A DNA stretch of 32,109 bases from Gammaproteobacteria bacterium (GCA_002721385.1 PBKI01000004.1:13791-45899); one strand, 5' to 3'; shown: positions 1 through 8,643, numbered from the stretch's first letter. A program made the numbers and translations. Notes: generated by a model from the letters alone, not told the origin.

Positions 1-53
1 TACATTATTGCTGCTACTAGGCTAGATTGATCTATTGATTTCATTTTTTCCAT
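1..53 (-). CDS. Start of an unidentified protein, cut by the window edge
   Basis: An ATG at 53-51 opens a frame that runs without a stop to base 1 and gives 17 residues, MEKMKSIDQSSLVAAIM. It begins two bases after the stop of the serine hydrolase gene on the same strand, so it would be the third gene of the receptor operon. No clear ribosome binding site precedes it, only a run of A and T. The visible part is too short to name a family. The call rests on the open frame and the operon-like spacing. Confidence 0.42.
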   Translation of the reverse strand, partial: MEKMKSIDQSSLVAAIM

Positions 54-55
54 GA

Positions 56-1708
56 TTATTTACAAAATGATTTTATTTTATGTGATGCCATTAAAGCATT
101 ATCCCAATAATACTTGTAGCCATCGCTAAAATAATAATAACTCATACCATTTGGAAAAAAAGCAAAAGTGATTCCGCCAAATCCAGACATGAATGGTATC
201 CAAATATCCTCATCACAACCTAAGCGACTTGCACTAATTTTTCTTGACCAAAATCCATTATTGTAAAAAATGTCATACTTTTTGATTGCTGGTATTGAAT
301 TTTTTTTGTTAGGATTTAATGCTTCATGGAGATAAGATAACTTATCATTTTCAATTCTAACGCTGTGCATAAAATCATGAATTTTCTTTAAATCACTTTG
401 TAATAAATACATTCCCCAACCTGTATATGCTTGAGCGGTTTCATCAAAAGTTCTCAATGAATGCATAGAAGCATTGCTAAGACCTAGATCTTGATGCAGT
501 TCAATCAAAATATCATTAAAGTAATCAGAAAGACCATTTTTACTTTTCAAATAAGCATTAAAACCAGTTCCTAAAATATATGTATCTGATGTTCTATATA
601 CAAATCTTTTTCCTGGTTTTGTTTTGTATGGAAAATCATTGCAAGCGATTTCAATTTTTTCATTATGAGTTTCAGCATCAAAAATAAATTTTGTATGAGT
701 AATGCTTGATTCATCATAATCATTAAGTCTTCTTATATAATGGCCGCTTGTCATGTCAGAAAGATGATTAAAATTTACATTTTTCCAACTCTTTGAATCA
801 CACTCTGGAATTATAGAAACAGGAGTTTGCCCAAAACTTTTGTCTTTATCTTCAAGTATTGCAAATGTAAAACTCCCAGCGATAGATTTTGCCAGTGAGT
901 AAGATGGTAGAAGCATTTCATTGCACAAAGGATACTTTCCATTTCTAGTCATGCAGCCACTAGAATAATGTAAGTCATTGAAGATTAATCCATACGTAGT
1001 TAGATTTTTCTTATCAAAATATTCTGAATCTGCAAAAGAGTTATTTGGAATTTTGTAGAAATCATATATGTTTGATATGTCAGAAAGATTTTCAATATTA
1101 ATTTCACTCTTTAGAGGATTTGATACTTTTTTATTTATAAATTTGTAAATAGAATCTTGTACTGATACAAAATTGAACTTGAAATATGCGCATGTTTCTG
1201 AAGATATTTGAAAAATTAATGACGATATTAAGGATTCCTGTATTGAAAAAATCATCAATCCGTTATGAACACAGTTAGCATTTTTATGTGTTAATGCAAT
1301 GGGGAGCATAACAATCGATTTTGATGAGCTATTACTGATTCTATTTATTCCAGTGCCAATGTATATATTAAAAAAAGCATTCTTGGATTCAATAAAATTT
1401 GTTACTGGGGTAACACTACCCTGAACTGATTTTAATTCAGTGTCAAAAATAGGAAATTTTGAAAGATCAATTAAGTCTTTTAGGTCATACTCATCACTTA
1501 AGATTGAAAATCCAATACCTTTTACAATATCTGAAGAGCTTATTTTAATGTGAAAATCGTCCCCATTTTTAGACGAAAAATTATCTAATAATAAATCATA
1601 ATCAAAACTTGATTTTAATTTTGAATTATTCCATAAAACATTTTCAAGATTCTCTGCATGAGCATTAAGAAAAATGCTCATGCAAAAAAATAAGATGATA
1701 CGATTCAA
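56..1708 (-). CDS. Secreted serine hydrolase, beta-lactamase / class C fold (S12-like)
   Basis: 550 residues beginning with a signal peptide (MNRIILFFCMSIFLNAHA). The C-terminal half carries the penicillin-recognising serine enzyme pattern: SLAK at 271-274 gives the nucleophile and lysine, YRTSD at 371-375 stands where the YxN tyrosine motif is expected, and SGFGG at 508-512 stands where the third (KTG/HxG) motif lies. This supports a periplasmic hydrolase of the beta-lactamase/esterase/DD-peptidase clan; the substrate cannot be read from sequence. The first ~240 residues match nothing I recognise and make the protein longer than typical single-domain family members (roughly 350-450). It follows the TonB receptor stop by 8 bases, so the two are probably one transcript and the enzyme may process what the receptor imports. 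An intact antibiotic resistance role is not implied. Confidence 0.78.
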   Translation of the reverse strand: MNRIILFFCMSIFLNAHAENLENVLWNNSKLKSSFDYDLLLDNFSSKNGDDFHIKISSSDIVKGIGFSILSDEYDLKDLIDLSKFPIFDTELKSVQGSVTPVTNFIESKNAFFNIYIGTGINRISNSSSKSIVMLPIALTHKNANCVHNGLMIFSIQESLISSLIFQISSETCAYFKFNFVSVQDSIYKFINKKVSNPLKSEINIENLSDISNIYDFYKIPNNSFADSEYFDKKNLTTYGLIFNDLHYSSGCMTRNGKYPLCNEMLLPSYSLAKSIAGSFTFAILEDKDKSFGQTPVSIIPECDSKSWKNVNFNHLSDMTSGHYIRRLNDYDESSITHTKFIFDAETHNEKIEIACNDFPYKTKPGKRFVYRTSDTYILGTGFNAYLKSKNGLSDYFNDILIELHQDLGLSNASMHSLRTFDETAQAYTGWGMYLLQSDLKKIHDFMHSVRIENDKLSYLHEALNPNKKNSIPAIKKYDIFYNNGFWSRKISASRLGCDEDIWIPFMSGFGGITFAFFPNGMSYYYFSDGYKYYWDNALMASHKIKSFCK

Positions 1709-1716
1709 TCTAGAAC

Positions 1717-4185
1717 CTAAAAATCTTTATTGATTGATATTCCTATAGTTCTTGGTAATGCAAAAAACTCTCTGTTATTACTTCCATAAAAACCTTGATT
1801 TGGTTGTGGTCCGAATGCAGGATTTAAAAAAGCTCCTGTAACGCCTCTTTCATTACCTATATTTTTTATAAAAACAGAAATATATGCATCGTCTTTAAAG
1901 GCAGTTAATGAAGTATTAACGATTTGGAATCCATCAAATTCAGCATCATATAGGCTATCTTCACCAATATAATTTCTTGTTTCAGATTGATGATATAGAT
2001 CTAACCTGCTAACTAAACCTATGCCAGATTCCAAATAAGTTGTATGTGCAAGATTAAAGTTTATTGTTGTTTCAGGACTTCCTGGTAACTTTGCTCCAGA
2101 AGAAGCATATAAGATAGGTGTGCTTGCTGGAGTATATAAATCCTCAGTAAGTTTAGTATCATTGTATGCATATCCAAAATTCCAATCAATTGCATTTATT
2201 GATCCAGATAATTCAAGATCTAAACCTTGTGTTTCTGCTTTATCACCATTTATGACGGCATAGTATCCATAGTTAGGTGTTGATGTATTAAGTTGAGGAT
2301 TATCCCAACCAACTGAATAAAAACTAACATTGTAATATATTCCGTTATTAAGCGTGCCTTTGACACCGGCTTCAACATTTTTTGAAGTATCAGCTTCAAA
2401 TGGAACCCAGCCTCTTTCCTCTATAAAAGTACCTGAAGTTGGAACTGCGTTAACACCGCCTCTTCTAAAGCCTTCTGATACTGTTAAGAAATAATTTTGA
2501 GTATCAGTTGCTTTGTAAGAAAGATTAAATTTTGTTAATGTCCCTTTATCTAAGTTTGATTTTGAGGCAGTAGCTGGTCCAACATCGTAAAGTTTGAATG
2601 ACATATTCATATTAGCATTAGCGTCCGCTTTAAATTTTCTATAACCAAATGTTCCATCTAATTTTTCATTAAAATGAAATGTCATCTCGCCATAATATGC
2701 TTCATTTTCTATTTTTTCATTTACTAAGTAATCAAAATCCTGTTCCAATGGGTCCAGAACATAATCTACACCCCAGTAATAGTATTTCCAGAGATTTACA
2801 CCCTTAATAAATGTTTGTTGTGCTCTTGATTGATCTTCGTCTTGTTTGAAATATCCAAATACAAAATCGTAAACTTCACCAATTTCTGAAACCACTTTAA
2901 CTTCAAGTGTATCTGCGCTATTTTCATATTGTCTATTTGTTGGCGCATAAGGTCGTGAAGGTGCTGACCAAATACCTCCAACAGCCTGATTATAATAACC
3001 TGCTACTGTTGAGGTAAAAGTTCCAATTCCTGCAAAATAACCTGTATTATCTGTGATGCTGTTGCCGGTTTTTTTATGTGATGATTGTGAAATGATTAAA
3101 TCATAACTGTCTGCATCATAAGTTAATTCCATGCTCTGAAGAGAAACATCTCTATTAGATGGTTCCAACATTACGGCTCCATTTTCATAGTCGCCATATG
3201 TTGATTGAGAATAACAAGTTGCACTTTGAAGTGATGAGCAAGCATCATTTAGAACATATTTGGTGCCTGTTGATGCCTGTCTTCTTCCACCAATAGAATC
3301 ATCTTGAGAAGTTGAGCTTAAAACAAGTTGTAATTTATCTGAAATATCAAGCATTAACTTATGTCTCATAAAACTAATTTCTACGGTATCTGCATCTTCC
3401 ACCGGATTTATAACTGGTGGTGAGGTTATGAATGCAGGAAAACCATTTCCATTTTTTGAGACTGGAACTCCTTTTGAGGAGTCAGCTGTTCCTACAGAGG
3501 GAATATCTCCAGTTTCAAAGACATTTACATAGTCTGTAATTCCAGGATAGTCTAATTCTGACATTGCTAATCTATATGCTGCTTTATCACCAAGTGGAAT
3601 GTTAAGAATAAGATCAACTGCATTACCAATACTATCAGACCCATCAACTGATGAACCTGTATAGTTTACAGAGCCTTCAAAAACACCTATTTGAGGATCA
3701 TTTGTTATATATCTTATTGTTCCTCCTAATGCACCAGAACCATACAAAGTACCTTGAGGTCCCCTTAATACCTCAACACGTTTTAAATCTTTAAGTAAAA
3801 AATTTGCAAAAATTGGGGTTTTATCAACATAAGTAGAAACAGAAGAGACAGCACTTACGGGATAATCTTGAAGCGCAGATGAATCTACGTTGAGGCCTCT
3901 TATTCTTATATTAGATGTAGTTCCTGCATTCCTATAACCTCTATCAATTGTAGAGATACCTGCAAAGTTTCTTAGAAGTTCATTTGCGTCAAGAATTGCC
4001 CTATCTTTTATTTCATTACCTGAGATAGTTGAAATATTGTATGGAACATCTAAAACGGTTGATTCTCTTGAAGTTGCAGTAACTATTACTTCTTCAACTG
4101 AAGTTTCAGTTTCGTCTTCTTGAGCAGTAAGGTTTACTGATGATGATATTAATAATATAAGAAAGAAAGATAAAAAATTTTTCAT
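1717..4185 (-). CDS. TonB-dependent outer membrane receptor (822 aa)
   Basis: I place the start at the ATG at 4185. It is followed by a typical signal peptide (MKNFLSFFLILLISSSVNLTAQ, in pieces: charged MKN, hydrophobic core, cleavage near TAQ) and preceded by a GCGGGGA ribosome binding site. An upstream in-frame ATG at 4227 would add 14 residues before the signal peptide and lies in the operator. Residues 29-36 (VEEVIVTA) are a TonB box. The plug domain follows, with RVEVLRGPQGTLYGSGA and GGTIRYIT around 145-170. The rest is aromatic-rich beta-barrel ending in a terminal phenylalanine (NKDF), as outer membrane barrels do. The ligand is unknown; the linked serine hydrolase and the divergent aldehyde dehydrogenase hint at an organic nutrient rather than iron, which is only inference. 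Confidence 0.93.
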   Translation of the reverse strand: MKNFLSFFLILLISSSVNLTAQEDETETSVEEVIVTATSRESTVLDVPYNISTISGNEIKDRAILDANELLRNFAGISTIDRGYRNAGTTSNIRIRGLNVDSSALQDYPVSAVSSVSTYVDKTPIFANFLLKDLKRVEVLRGPQGTLYGSGALGGTIRYITNDPQIGVFEGSVNYTGSSVDGSDSIGNAVDLILNIPLGDKAAYRLAMSELDYPGITDYVNVFETGDIPSVGTADSSKGVPVSKNGNGFPAFITSPPVINPVEDADTVEISFMRHKLMLDISDKLQLVLSSTSQDDSIGGRRQASTGTKYVLNDACSSLQSATCYSQSTYGDYENGAVMLEPSNRDVSLQSMELTYDADSYDLIISQSSHKKTGNSITDNTGYFAGIGTFTSTVAGYYNQAVGGIWSAPSRPYAPTNRQYENSADTLEVKVVSEIGEVYDFVFGYFKQDEDQSRAQQTFIKGVNLWKYYYWGVDYVLDPLEQDFDYLVNEKIENEAYYGEMTFHFNEKLDGTFGYRKFKADANANMNMSFKLYDVGPATASKSNLDKGTLTKFNLSYKATDTQNYFLTVSEGFRRGGVNAVPTSGTFIEERGWVPFEADTSKNVEAGVKGTLNNGIYYNVSFYSVGWDNPQLNTSTPNYGYYAVINGDKAETQGLDLELSGSINAIDWNFGYAYNDTKLTEDLYTPASTPILYASSGAKLPGSPETTINFNLAHTTYLESGIGLVSRLDLYHQSETRNYIGEDSLYDAEFDGFQIVNTSLTAFKDDAYISVFIKNIGNERGVTGAFLNPAFGPQPNQGFYGSNNREFFALPRTIGISINKDF

Positions 4186-4202
4186 AATATTCCCCGCATT
4201 AA

Positions 4203-4227
4203 ATGTATGCATTAAAATTACGTACAT
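4203..4227. promoter_or_regulatory. Imperfect 25-base dyad, candidate operator
   Basis: The site begins ATGTATGCATT and ends TTACGTACAT. Eight of the 12 symmetric base pairs match, with five in a row at each outer end (ATGTA/TACAT). It sits between the divergent receptor (start 4185) and aldehyde dehydrogenase (start 4266) and directly abuts the -35 element of the latter at 4228. A site identical at 18 of 25 positions, ungapped and in the same orientation, lies at 10343-10367. The spacing and symmetry resemble TetR/AcrR-type operators. The regulator is not in the window. Confidence 0.5.
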
Positions 4228-4255
4228 TTTACATTAATATCATTAAATATATAAA
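4228..4255 (+). promoter_or_regulatory. Sigma-70-type promoter of the aldehyde dehydrogenase gene
   Basis: TTTACA at 4228-4233 and TATAAA at 4250-4255 are separated by 16 bases; each matches the consensus at five of six positions. Transcription would begin only about four bases before the ATG at 4266, giving a nearly leaderless message. This agrees with the absence of a ribosome binding site there. Confidence 0.5.
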
Positions 4256-4265
4256 CTATGCATAA

Positions 4266-5690
4266 ATGAATAATAAGCTACTAGTATCAAATACATTTTT
4301 AAATGGTAATTGTGTTGAAAAAGGTGATAATTTTTTTAAATTAATCAATCCTGCTGATGAATCTTTTGTTGGAAATTTAGTATGCTCAACAGAAAAGCAA
4401 ATTGATGAGGCCATTAATTTAACCTATGAGTCTGTAGGTGCTATGAGAGCGCTATCAAGAGATTCAAAGGTAGATATTTTGCAATATATTTATAACGAGG
4501 TATCTCAAAAAAGAGAAGAGTTTGGTCGTTTAATTTCCTTAGAGATGGGAGCACCAATTGAATTAGCAACAAATGCGCATATAAATATGGGTCTTGATCA
4601 TCTCTCTAACACAATTAAAGTTTTAAAAGATTATGATTTTATTGAAGAAAATGATGGTTACAGCATACATAAAATTTCAATTGGAGCTGTGGCACTAATA
4701 ACTCCATGGAATTGGCCTCTAAATCAATTATTTACAAAGGTCGCGTCTGCAATTGCAGCTGGTTGTCCAGTTCTTATAAAACCAAGTGAATATTCTCCGT
4801 TTAGTGCAAAGCTAGTAGCAAAAATTATTTCACAGTCCAATCTTCCAAAAGGATCATTTAATATGATAAATGGCATTGGAAGAGACATGGGACATTTAAT
4901 TACCTCTGATCCGAGAATTTCAATGATTTCGTTTACAGGTTCAACAAAAGCAGGAATTGAAATTCAAAAAAATGCAGCAGAATCAATCAAAAAAGTCTCT
5001 CTTGAACTGGGTGGAAAGTCAGCACATGTCATTTTTGATGATGTAGACTATCAAAAAGCTATACCAGTTGCTTTGGATCAATGTTTTTTGAACTCAGGAC
5101 AATCTTGCTCATCACCAACAAGGCTTTTAGTACCTGAAAAAGATATACTTGAAATTGAAGAAATAGCTCAAAAGCATGCAGAAACGATTGAGTGTATAAA
5201 TCCTAGTGAGACAAAAAAAGGTATTGGGCCACTTGTTAATGTGAATCAATATAACCAAGTAAAAAGTTTTATTAAAACAGGATTAGATCAAGGGCTTGAG
5301 ATTTTATATGGTGATTCTAGATTGCCTGCTAATCAAACAAAGGGTTATTACATAAAGCCTACAATTTTCACAAGAGTAAAAAATAATTCCGACATAGCAC
5401 AAAAAGAAATTTTTGGACCAGTCCTGTGTATTATTACTTACAAAGATCTTGATGATGCTGTAAAGAAAGTTAATGATTCAAGATATGGTTTATCAAGTTA
5501 TATAACATGCTCCAATTATGATGATGGTGTTAGATTTGCTACTAGTATTGAGGCTGGACAAACTATTATTAACAAACCCAGCAGAGGATCAGTTCCAGCA
5601 CCTTTTGGAGGATTTAAGATGTCAGGAAACGGAAGAGAGCATGGTGTTTATGGACTTGAAGAGTATCTTGAAGTTAAAGCAATAATTTAA
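4266..5690 (+). CDS. NAD(P)-dependent aldehyde dehydrogenase family protein
   Basis: 474 residues, the normal length of the family. All core motifs are present: TPWNWP at 146-151 with the oxyanion asparagine N149, K172 in the cofactor site, FTGSTKAG at 223-230, the general base E247 in LELGG, the catalytic cysteine C281 in SGQSCSS, and EIFGPV at 381-386. It should oxidise an aldehyde to an acid in the cytoplasm. The substrate cannot be assigned from the motifs. It is transcribed away from a TonB receptor across an 80-base region holding a candidate operator, so the two may be co-regulated. The alternative oxidase gene follows 63 bases downstream with its own promoter. The start has no ribosome binding site, and the promoter lies very close. 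Confidence 0.93.
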   Translation: MNNKLLVSNTFLNGNCVEKGDNFFKLINPADESFVGNLVCSTEKQIDEAINLTYESVGAMRALSRDSKVDILQYIYNEVSQKREEFGRLISLEMGAPIELATNAHINMGLDHLSNTIKVLKDYDFIEENDGYSIHKISIGAVALITPWNWPLNQLFTKVASAIAAGCPVLIKPSEYSPFSAKLVAKIISQSNLPKGSFNMINGIGRDMGHLITSDPRISMISFTGSTKAGIEIQKNAAESIKKVSLELGGKSAHVIFDDVDYQKAIPVALDQCFLNSGQSCSSPTRLLVPEKDILEIEEIAQKHAETIECINPSETKKGIGPLVNVNQYNQVKSFIKTGLDQGLEILYGDSRLPANQTKGYYIKPTIFTRVKNNSDIAQKEIFGPVLCIITYKDLDDAVKKVNDSRYGLSSYITCSNYDDGVRFATSIEAGQTIINKPSRGSVPAPFGGFKMSGNGREHGVYGLEEYLEVKAII

Positions 5691-5699
5691 ACTTCATCA

Positions 5700-5727
5700 T
5701 TTACATGATATAAAATATATATATAAT
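5700..5727 (+). promoter_or_regulatory. Promoter of the alternative oxidase gene
   Basis: TTTACA at 5700-5705 and a perfect TATAAT at 5722-5727 are 16 bases apart. A second overlapping TATAAT lies at 5727-5732. Predicted transcription starts near 5734, leaving a leader of about 20 bases without a ribosome binding site before the ATG at 5754. Confidence 0.55.
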
Positions 5728-5753
5728 ATAATATTCACTTAATTTATATTATA

Positions 5754-6356
5754 ATGCATTTATTAGACAAACTCAGTAAGCAAAACATTTCAGATGCATT
5801 CGCATTTTCAATGACAAGGTTTTTTAGGTTTACTGCTGACACTTTTTTTGCAAAAAGATATGGGCACAGAGCAGTAGTTTTAGAAACTGTTGCCGGTGTT
5901 CCAGGCATGGTGGCTGGTGTATGGATGCATTTTAAAAGTTTAAGAGCCATGAAAGCAGGTTATGGTGAGCAGATTCGCGAAATGTTAGCTGAAGCAGAAA
6001 ACGAAAGAATGCATTTAATGTTTTTTATTGAAATTGCCAAACCAAATTTTTTTGAGAGATCAATTGTGCTAATAGCTCAAATTGCTTTTGGATTATTTTA
6101 TTTATTTATGTATGTTTTTTTTACAAGAACAGCGCACAGAATGATAGGCTATTTTGAAGATGAAGCCGTTAAAAGTTATACAGAATATTTAGAGCTAGTC
6201 GAATCAGGTAAAGTTGAAAATATTCCCGCTCCTAAGCTTGCCATAAGCTATTATCAAATTGGTTCTGATTCAAAACTTTCTGATTTAATTAGATGTGTTA
6301 GAGCAGACGAAGAGCATCATAGTGAAACTAACCATAACTACGCCGACAAACTTTAA
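5754..6356 (+). CDS. aox: Alternative oxidase (cyanide-insensitive ubiquinol oxidase)
   Basis: 200 residues, typical of short bacterial alternative oxidases that lack a long N-terminal extension. The di-iron ligands are all present in order: E44 in LETVAGVPGM, E84 and H87 in NERMHL, E135 in YFEDEA, and E186 and H189 in RADEEHH. A hydrophobic stretch at about 104-123 fits the monotopic membrane-associated helix region. The enzyme passes electrons from ubiquinol to oxygen without pumping protons, so it is an overflow route or one resistant to inhibitors of haem oxidases. It has its own strong-looking promoter and lies downstream of an aldehyde dehydrogenase. Its stop interlocks with that of the opposing SGNH hydrolase gene. 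Identification is firm; the physiological trigger is unknown. Confidence 0.95.
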   Translation: MHLLDKLSKQNISDAFAFSMTRFFRFTADTFFAKRYGHRAVVLETVAGVPGMVAGVWMHFKSLRAMKAGYGEQIREMLAEAENERMHLMFFIEIAKPNFFERSIVLIAQIAFGLFYLFMYVFFTRTAHRMIGYFEDEAVKSYTEYLELVESGKVENIPAPKLAISYYQIGSDSKLSDLIRCVRADEEHHSETNHNYADKL

Positions 6357-7135
6357 AGAGTTATATCAAAATATTTCTCAACAGTTTCTTTCGCTACATC
6401 CTGAAGTAATTTAGCATCTGAACTGTCAATTTCACCGTAGTAGTCATAATCAAGTCGTGTAGGATCTTTCTTATATAATGTTGCAAATACAACACATGCT
6501 GACAGGTATGTGCCCAGAATATCAGGATGTGTGCCATCAAAATCCTTATGTAATTGAATAGATGGTTTCAATGAATAAGCGTTTTTAAATGCAATACCCA
6601 CAGGAAAAACCAATGTATTGTTTTCGGATCCTGATTTTTCATAAACATCTATTATTTGATTAATCATATTTGGATCATAGTTCTCATGTGGTTCAACATA
6701 TGCATGTATCATATAAAGAACTGGTATGGCTCCAGTCTTTTTAATTTTATTAATAAGTTTTTTTGATTGTATTTTAAATTGACGTCTAGACTTAGCATCT
6801 AAAACCTCTCCACTGCCTCCTTGTAGGATAACAACTTGAAATGGTTGTGAAACTGAAATGTTTTTATAACTAAGTAAATGGTCAATATTGTGATGAGATA
6901 ATCTTGAACCACCTATTGTTGCAGATTTAAACTCTAAGGATTCTTTTTTGTCTGGAAAAGTCTCTTCAACCATACGTCTGACATGATTATGTAAACTATC
7001 GTTATAGTAAAAGTAACTGTTTCCAACAAAGAGAACTCTTAGTGGCGGCTCTTCAAATAAATTTTTATAATTTGAAGGATCTTTGCTAAATAAAGAAGTA
7101 GAATAAATAACTAGTACGAATATTATAAATCTCAT
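6353..7135 (-). CDS. Secreted SGNH/GDSL-like hydrolase
   Basis: 260 residues starting with a signal peptide (MRFIIFVLVIYSTSLFS). The SGNH pattern is visible: VLFVGNSYFYY at 34-44 with the likely nucleophile S40, a block II glycine in IGGS at 74-77, LQGGS at 104-108 in the block III region, and D200/H203 in DGTHPD as the last catalytic pair. The GNS-Y form and LQ-x-GS block are closer to the DUF4886-like branch than to classical GDSL lipases. It probably acts on an ester or acetyl group in the periplasm; the substrate is not known. It diverges from the flavin monooxygenase across 50 bases and shares its stop region with the alternative oxidase gene. Confidence 0.75.
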   Translation of the reverse strand: MRFIIFVLVIYSTSLFSKDPSNYKNLFEEPPLRVLFVGNSYFYYNDSLHNHVRRMVEETFPDKKESLEFKSATIGGSRLSHHNIDHLLSYKNISVSQPFQVVILQGGSGEVLDAKSRRQFKIQSKKLINKIKKTGAIPVLYMIHAYVEPHENYDPNMINQIIDVYEKSGSENNTLVFPVGIAFKNAYSLKPSIQLHKDFDGTHPDILGTYLSACVVFATLYKKDPTRLDYDYYGEIDSSDAKLLQDVAKETVEKYFDITL

Positions 7136-7185
7136 AGTAAAATTTTAACTCATCATTCGTACTCGATGATATATATATTAATATT

Positions 7186-8637
7186 ATGCATAAAGATGTA
7201 ATTGTTATTGGGGCTGGAATTTCTGGTATTGCTGCAGGCTATAACCTAAAAAAAACTTGTTCAAATAAGTCATTTGCCATTCTTGAAGGAAGAAATTCTC
7301 TTGGAGGTACATGGGATCTCTTTAAATATCCAGGTATAAGATCTGATTCTGATATGCATACATTAGGTTTTAGATTTAAACCTTGGATTCATGATAAATC
7401 AATTGCTGATGGACCTGCTATATTGGAATATCTTAATGAAACAGTTGACGAATTCTCGCTTAGAGAAAATATCTTTCTTAATCATAAAGTTTTATCTGCA
7501 AATTGGAATACTGATAAATCAGTTTGGGAATTAGTTATTAATGAAGGTGATATTCAAAAATCGATGAGTTGTAATTTTTTATTTTTATGTGGTGGATATT
7601 ATAGTTATGACAACCCGCACTCTCCATCCTTTTCAAATCAAGAAAATTTTAACGGTGAAATTGTACATCCTCAATTTTGGAACGATGATATAAATTTTAT
7701 CAATAAAAATGTAGCGGTTATTGGAAGTGGAGCAACAGCAATTACAATTGTTCCAGCAATAGCCAATAAAGCAAAACACGTAACAATGGTTCAACGATCT
7801 CCAAGTTATGTTGTTTCAGGAGCTAGTGAAGACTCTTTAAATAAATTTTTACGAAAATTTTTACCCATCAAAGTTACATACTTTTTAATAAGATGGAGAA
7901 ACATTCTATGGCAAAGTTATACTTTTTTTCTCTCAAGAAGATTTCCTGAAAGAATTAAAAAACAAATCTTAGATATGGTAAAAGAAGAACTTGGTGATAA
8001 CTTTGATGTTGATAAACATTTTACTCCGTCATATAAACCCTGGGATCAAAGAATGTGTTTGGTGCCAGATAGCGACCTTTTTTTAGCAATAAAAAATGAA
8101 AAAGCTTCAGTAGTGACAGATGAAATTGATTCTTTTGAAGCTGACGGAATACTTATGAAATCAGGAGAAAAAGTTGCTGCCGATATTATTGTTACCGCCA
8201 CTGGAATTCAATTGAATGCTTTAAATGATATAGATGTATCTATTGATGGAAATAAACTAAATGTTCATGATCGATTGACCTATAAGGGTATGATGCTTAG
8301 TGGTGTTCCAAATTTTGCAATCTCATTTGGATATGTAAATGCCTCTTGGACATTAAGAGCAGATTTAACCTGTGAGTATGTTTGCAGACTTTTGAATCTT
8401 ATGGATAAAAAGAATGTTCATTGCTGTGTTCCAATTGATGACGAGAAAGCATATGGCGATGACGATTTAATTGATTTCACATCAGGTTATGTTCGAAGGG
8501 GCTTGAAAATGATGCCAAGGCAGGGAAATAAAGCACCTTGGAAAAATTATCAAAACTATTTAAAGGATATTTTTGCTGTAAGGTTATTTTCTATAAAAGA
8601 TACTAATCTTAATTTTTATAATACTAAGGATAATTAA
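7186..8637 (+). CDS. Flavin-containing monooxygenase, Baeyer-Villiger type
   Basis: 483 residues with two dinucleotide-binding folds: GAGISG at 9-14 for FAD and GSGATA at 180-185 for NADPH. GGTW at 40-43 is typical of Baeyer-Villiger enzymes. The fingerprint FNGEIVHPQFWN at 155-166 fits FxGxxxHxxxW(P/D) except that the last position is asparagine. ATG at 338-340 is the usual second FAD-linked motif. Expected reaction: NADPH- and oxygen-dependent insertion of oxygen into a ketone, or N- or S-oxidation. The substrate is unknown. The ATG at 7186 lacks a clear ribosome binding site but directly precedes the FAD motif, so no later start is likely. A small membrane peptide gene follows after 6 bases. 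Confidence 0.9.
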   Translation: MHKDVIVIGAGISGIAAGYNLKKTCSNKSFAILEGRNSLGGTWDLFKYPGIRSDSDMHTLGFRFKPWIHDKSIADGPAILEYLNETVDEFSLRENIFLNHKVLSANWNTDKSVWELVINEGDIQKSMSCNFLFLCGGYYSYDNPHSPSFSNQENFNGEIVHPQFWNDDINFINKNVAVIGSGATAITIVPAIANKAKHVTMVQRSPSYVVSGASEDSLNKFLRKFLPIKVTYFLIRWRNILWQSYTFFLSRRFPERIKKQILDMVKEELGDNFDVDKHFTPSYKPWDQRMCLVPDSDLFLAIKNEKASVVTDEIDSFEADGILMKSGEKVAADIIVTATGIQLNALNDIDVSIDGNKLNVHDRLTYKGMMLSGVPNFAISFGYVNASWTLRADLTCEYVCRLLNLMDKKNVHCCVPIDDEKAYGDDDLIDFTSGYVRRGLKMMPRQGNKAPWKNYQNYLKDIFAVRLFSIKDTNLNFYNTKDN

Positions 8638-8643
8638 AAGTAT

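Noticed and set aside
4186-4227. Upstream in-frame ATG for the first TonB receptor
   Set aside because: It would put 14 unrelated residues ahead of a perfect signal peptide and would make the operator dyad coding; the ATG at 4185 has a good ribosome binding site.
5750-5755. TATAAT just before the alternative oxidase ATG
   Set aside because: It overlaps the start codon, so it cannot drive this gene; the promoter at 5700-5727 is better placed.
7152-7170. ATCAT/ATGAT inverted repeat between the SGNH hydrolase and the monooxygenase
   Set aside because: Only the five outer pairs match and the inner bases do not; such short dyads are common in AT-rich DNA.
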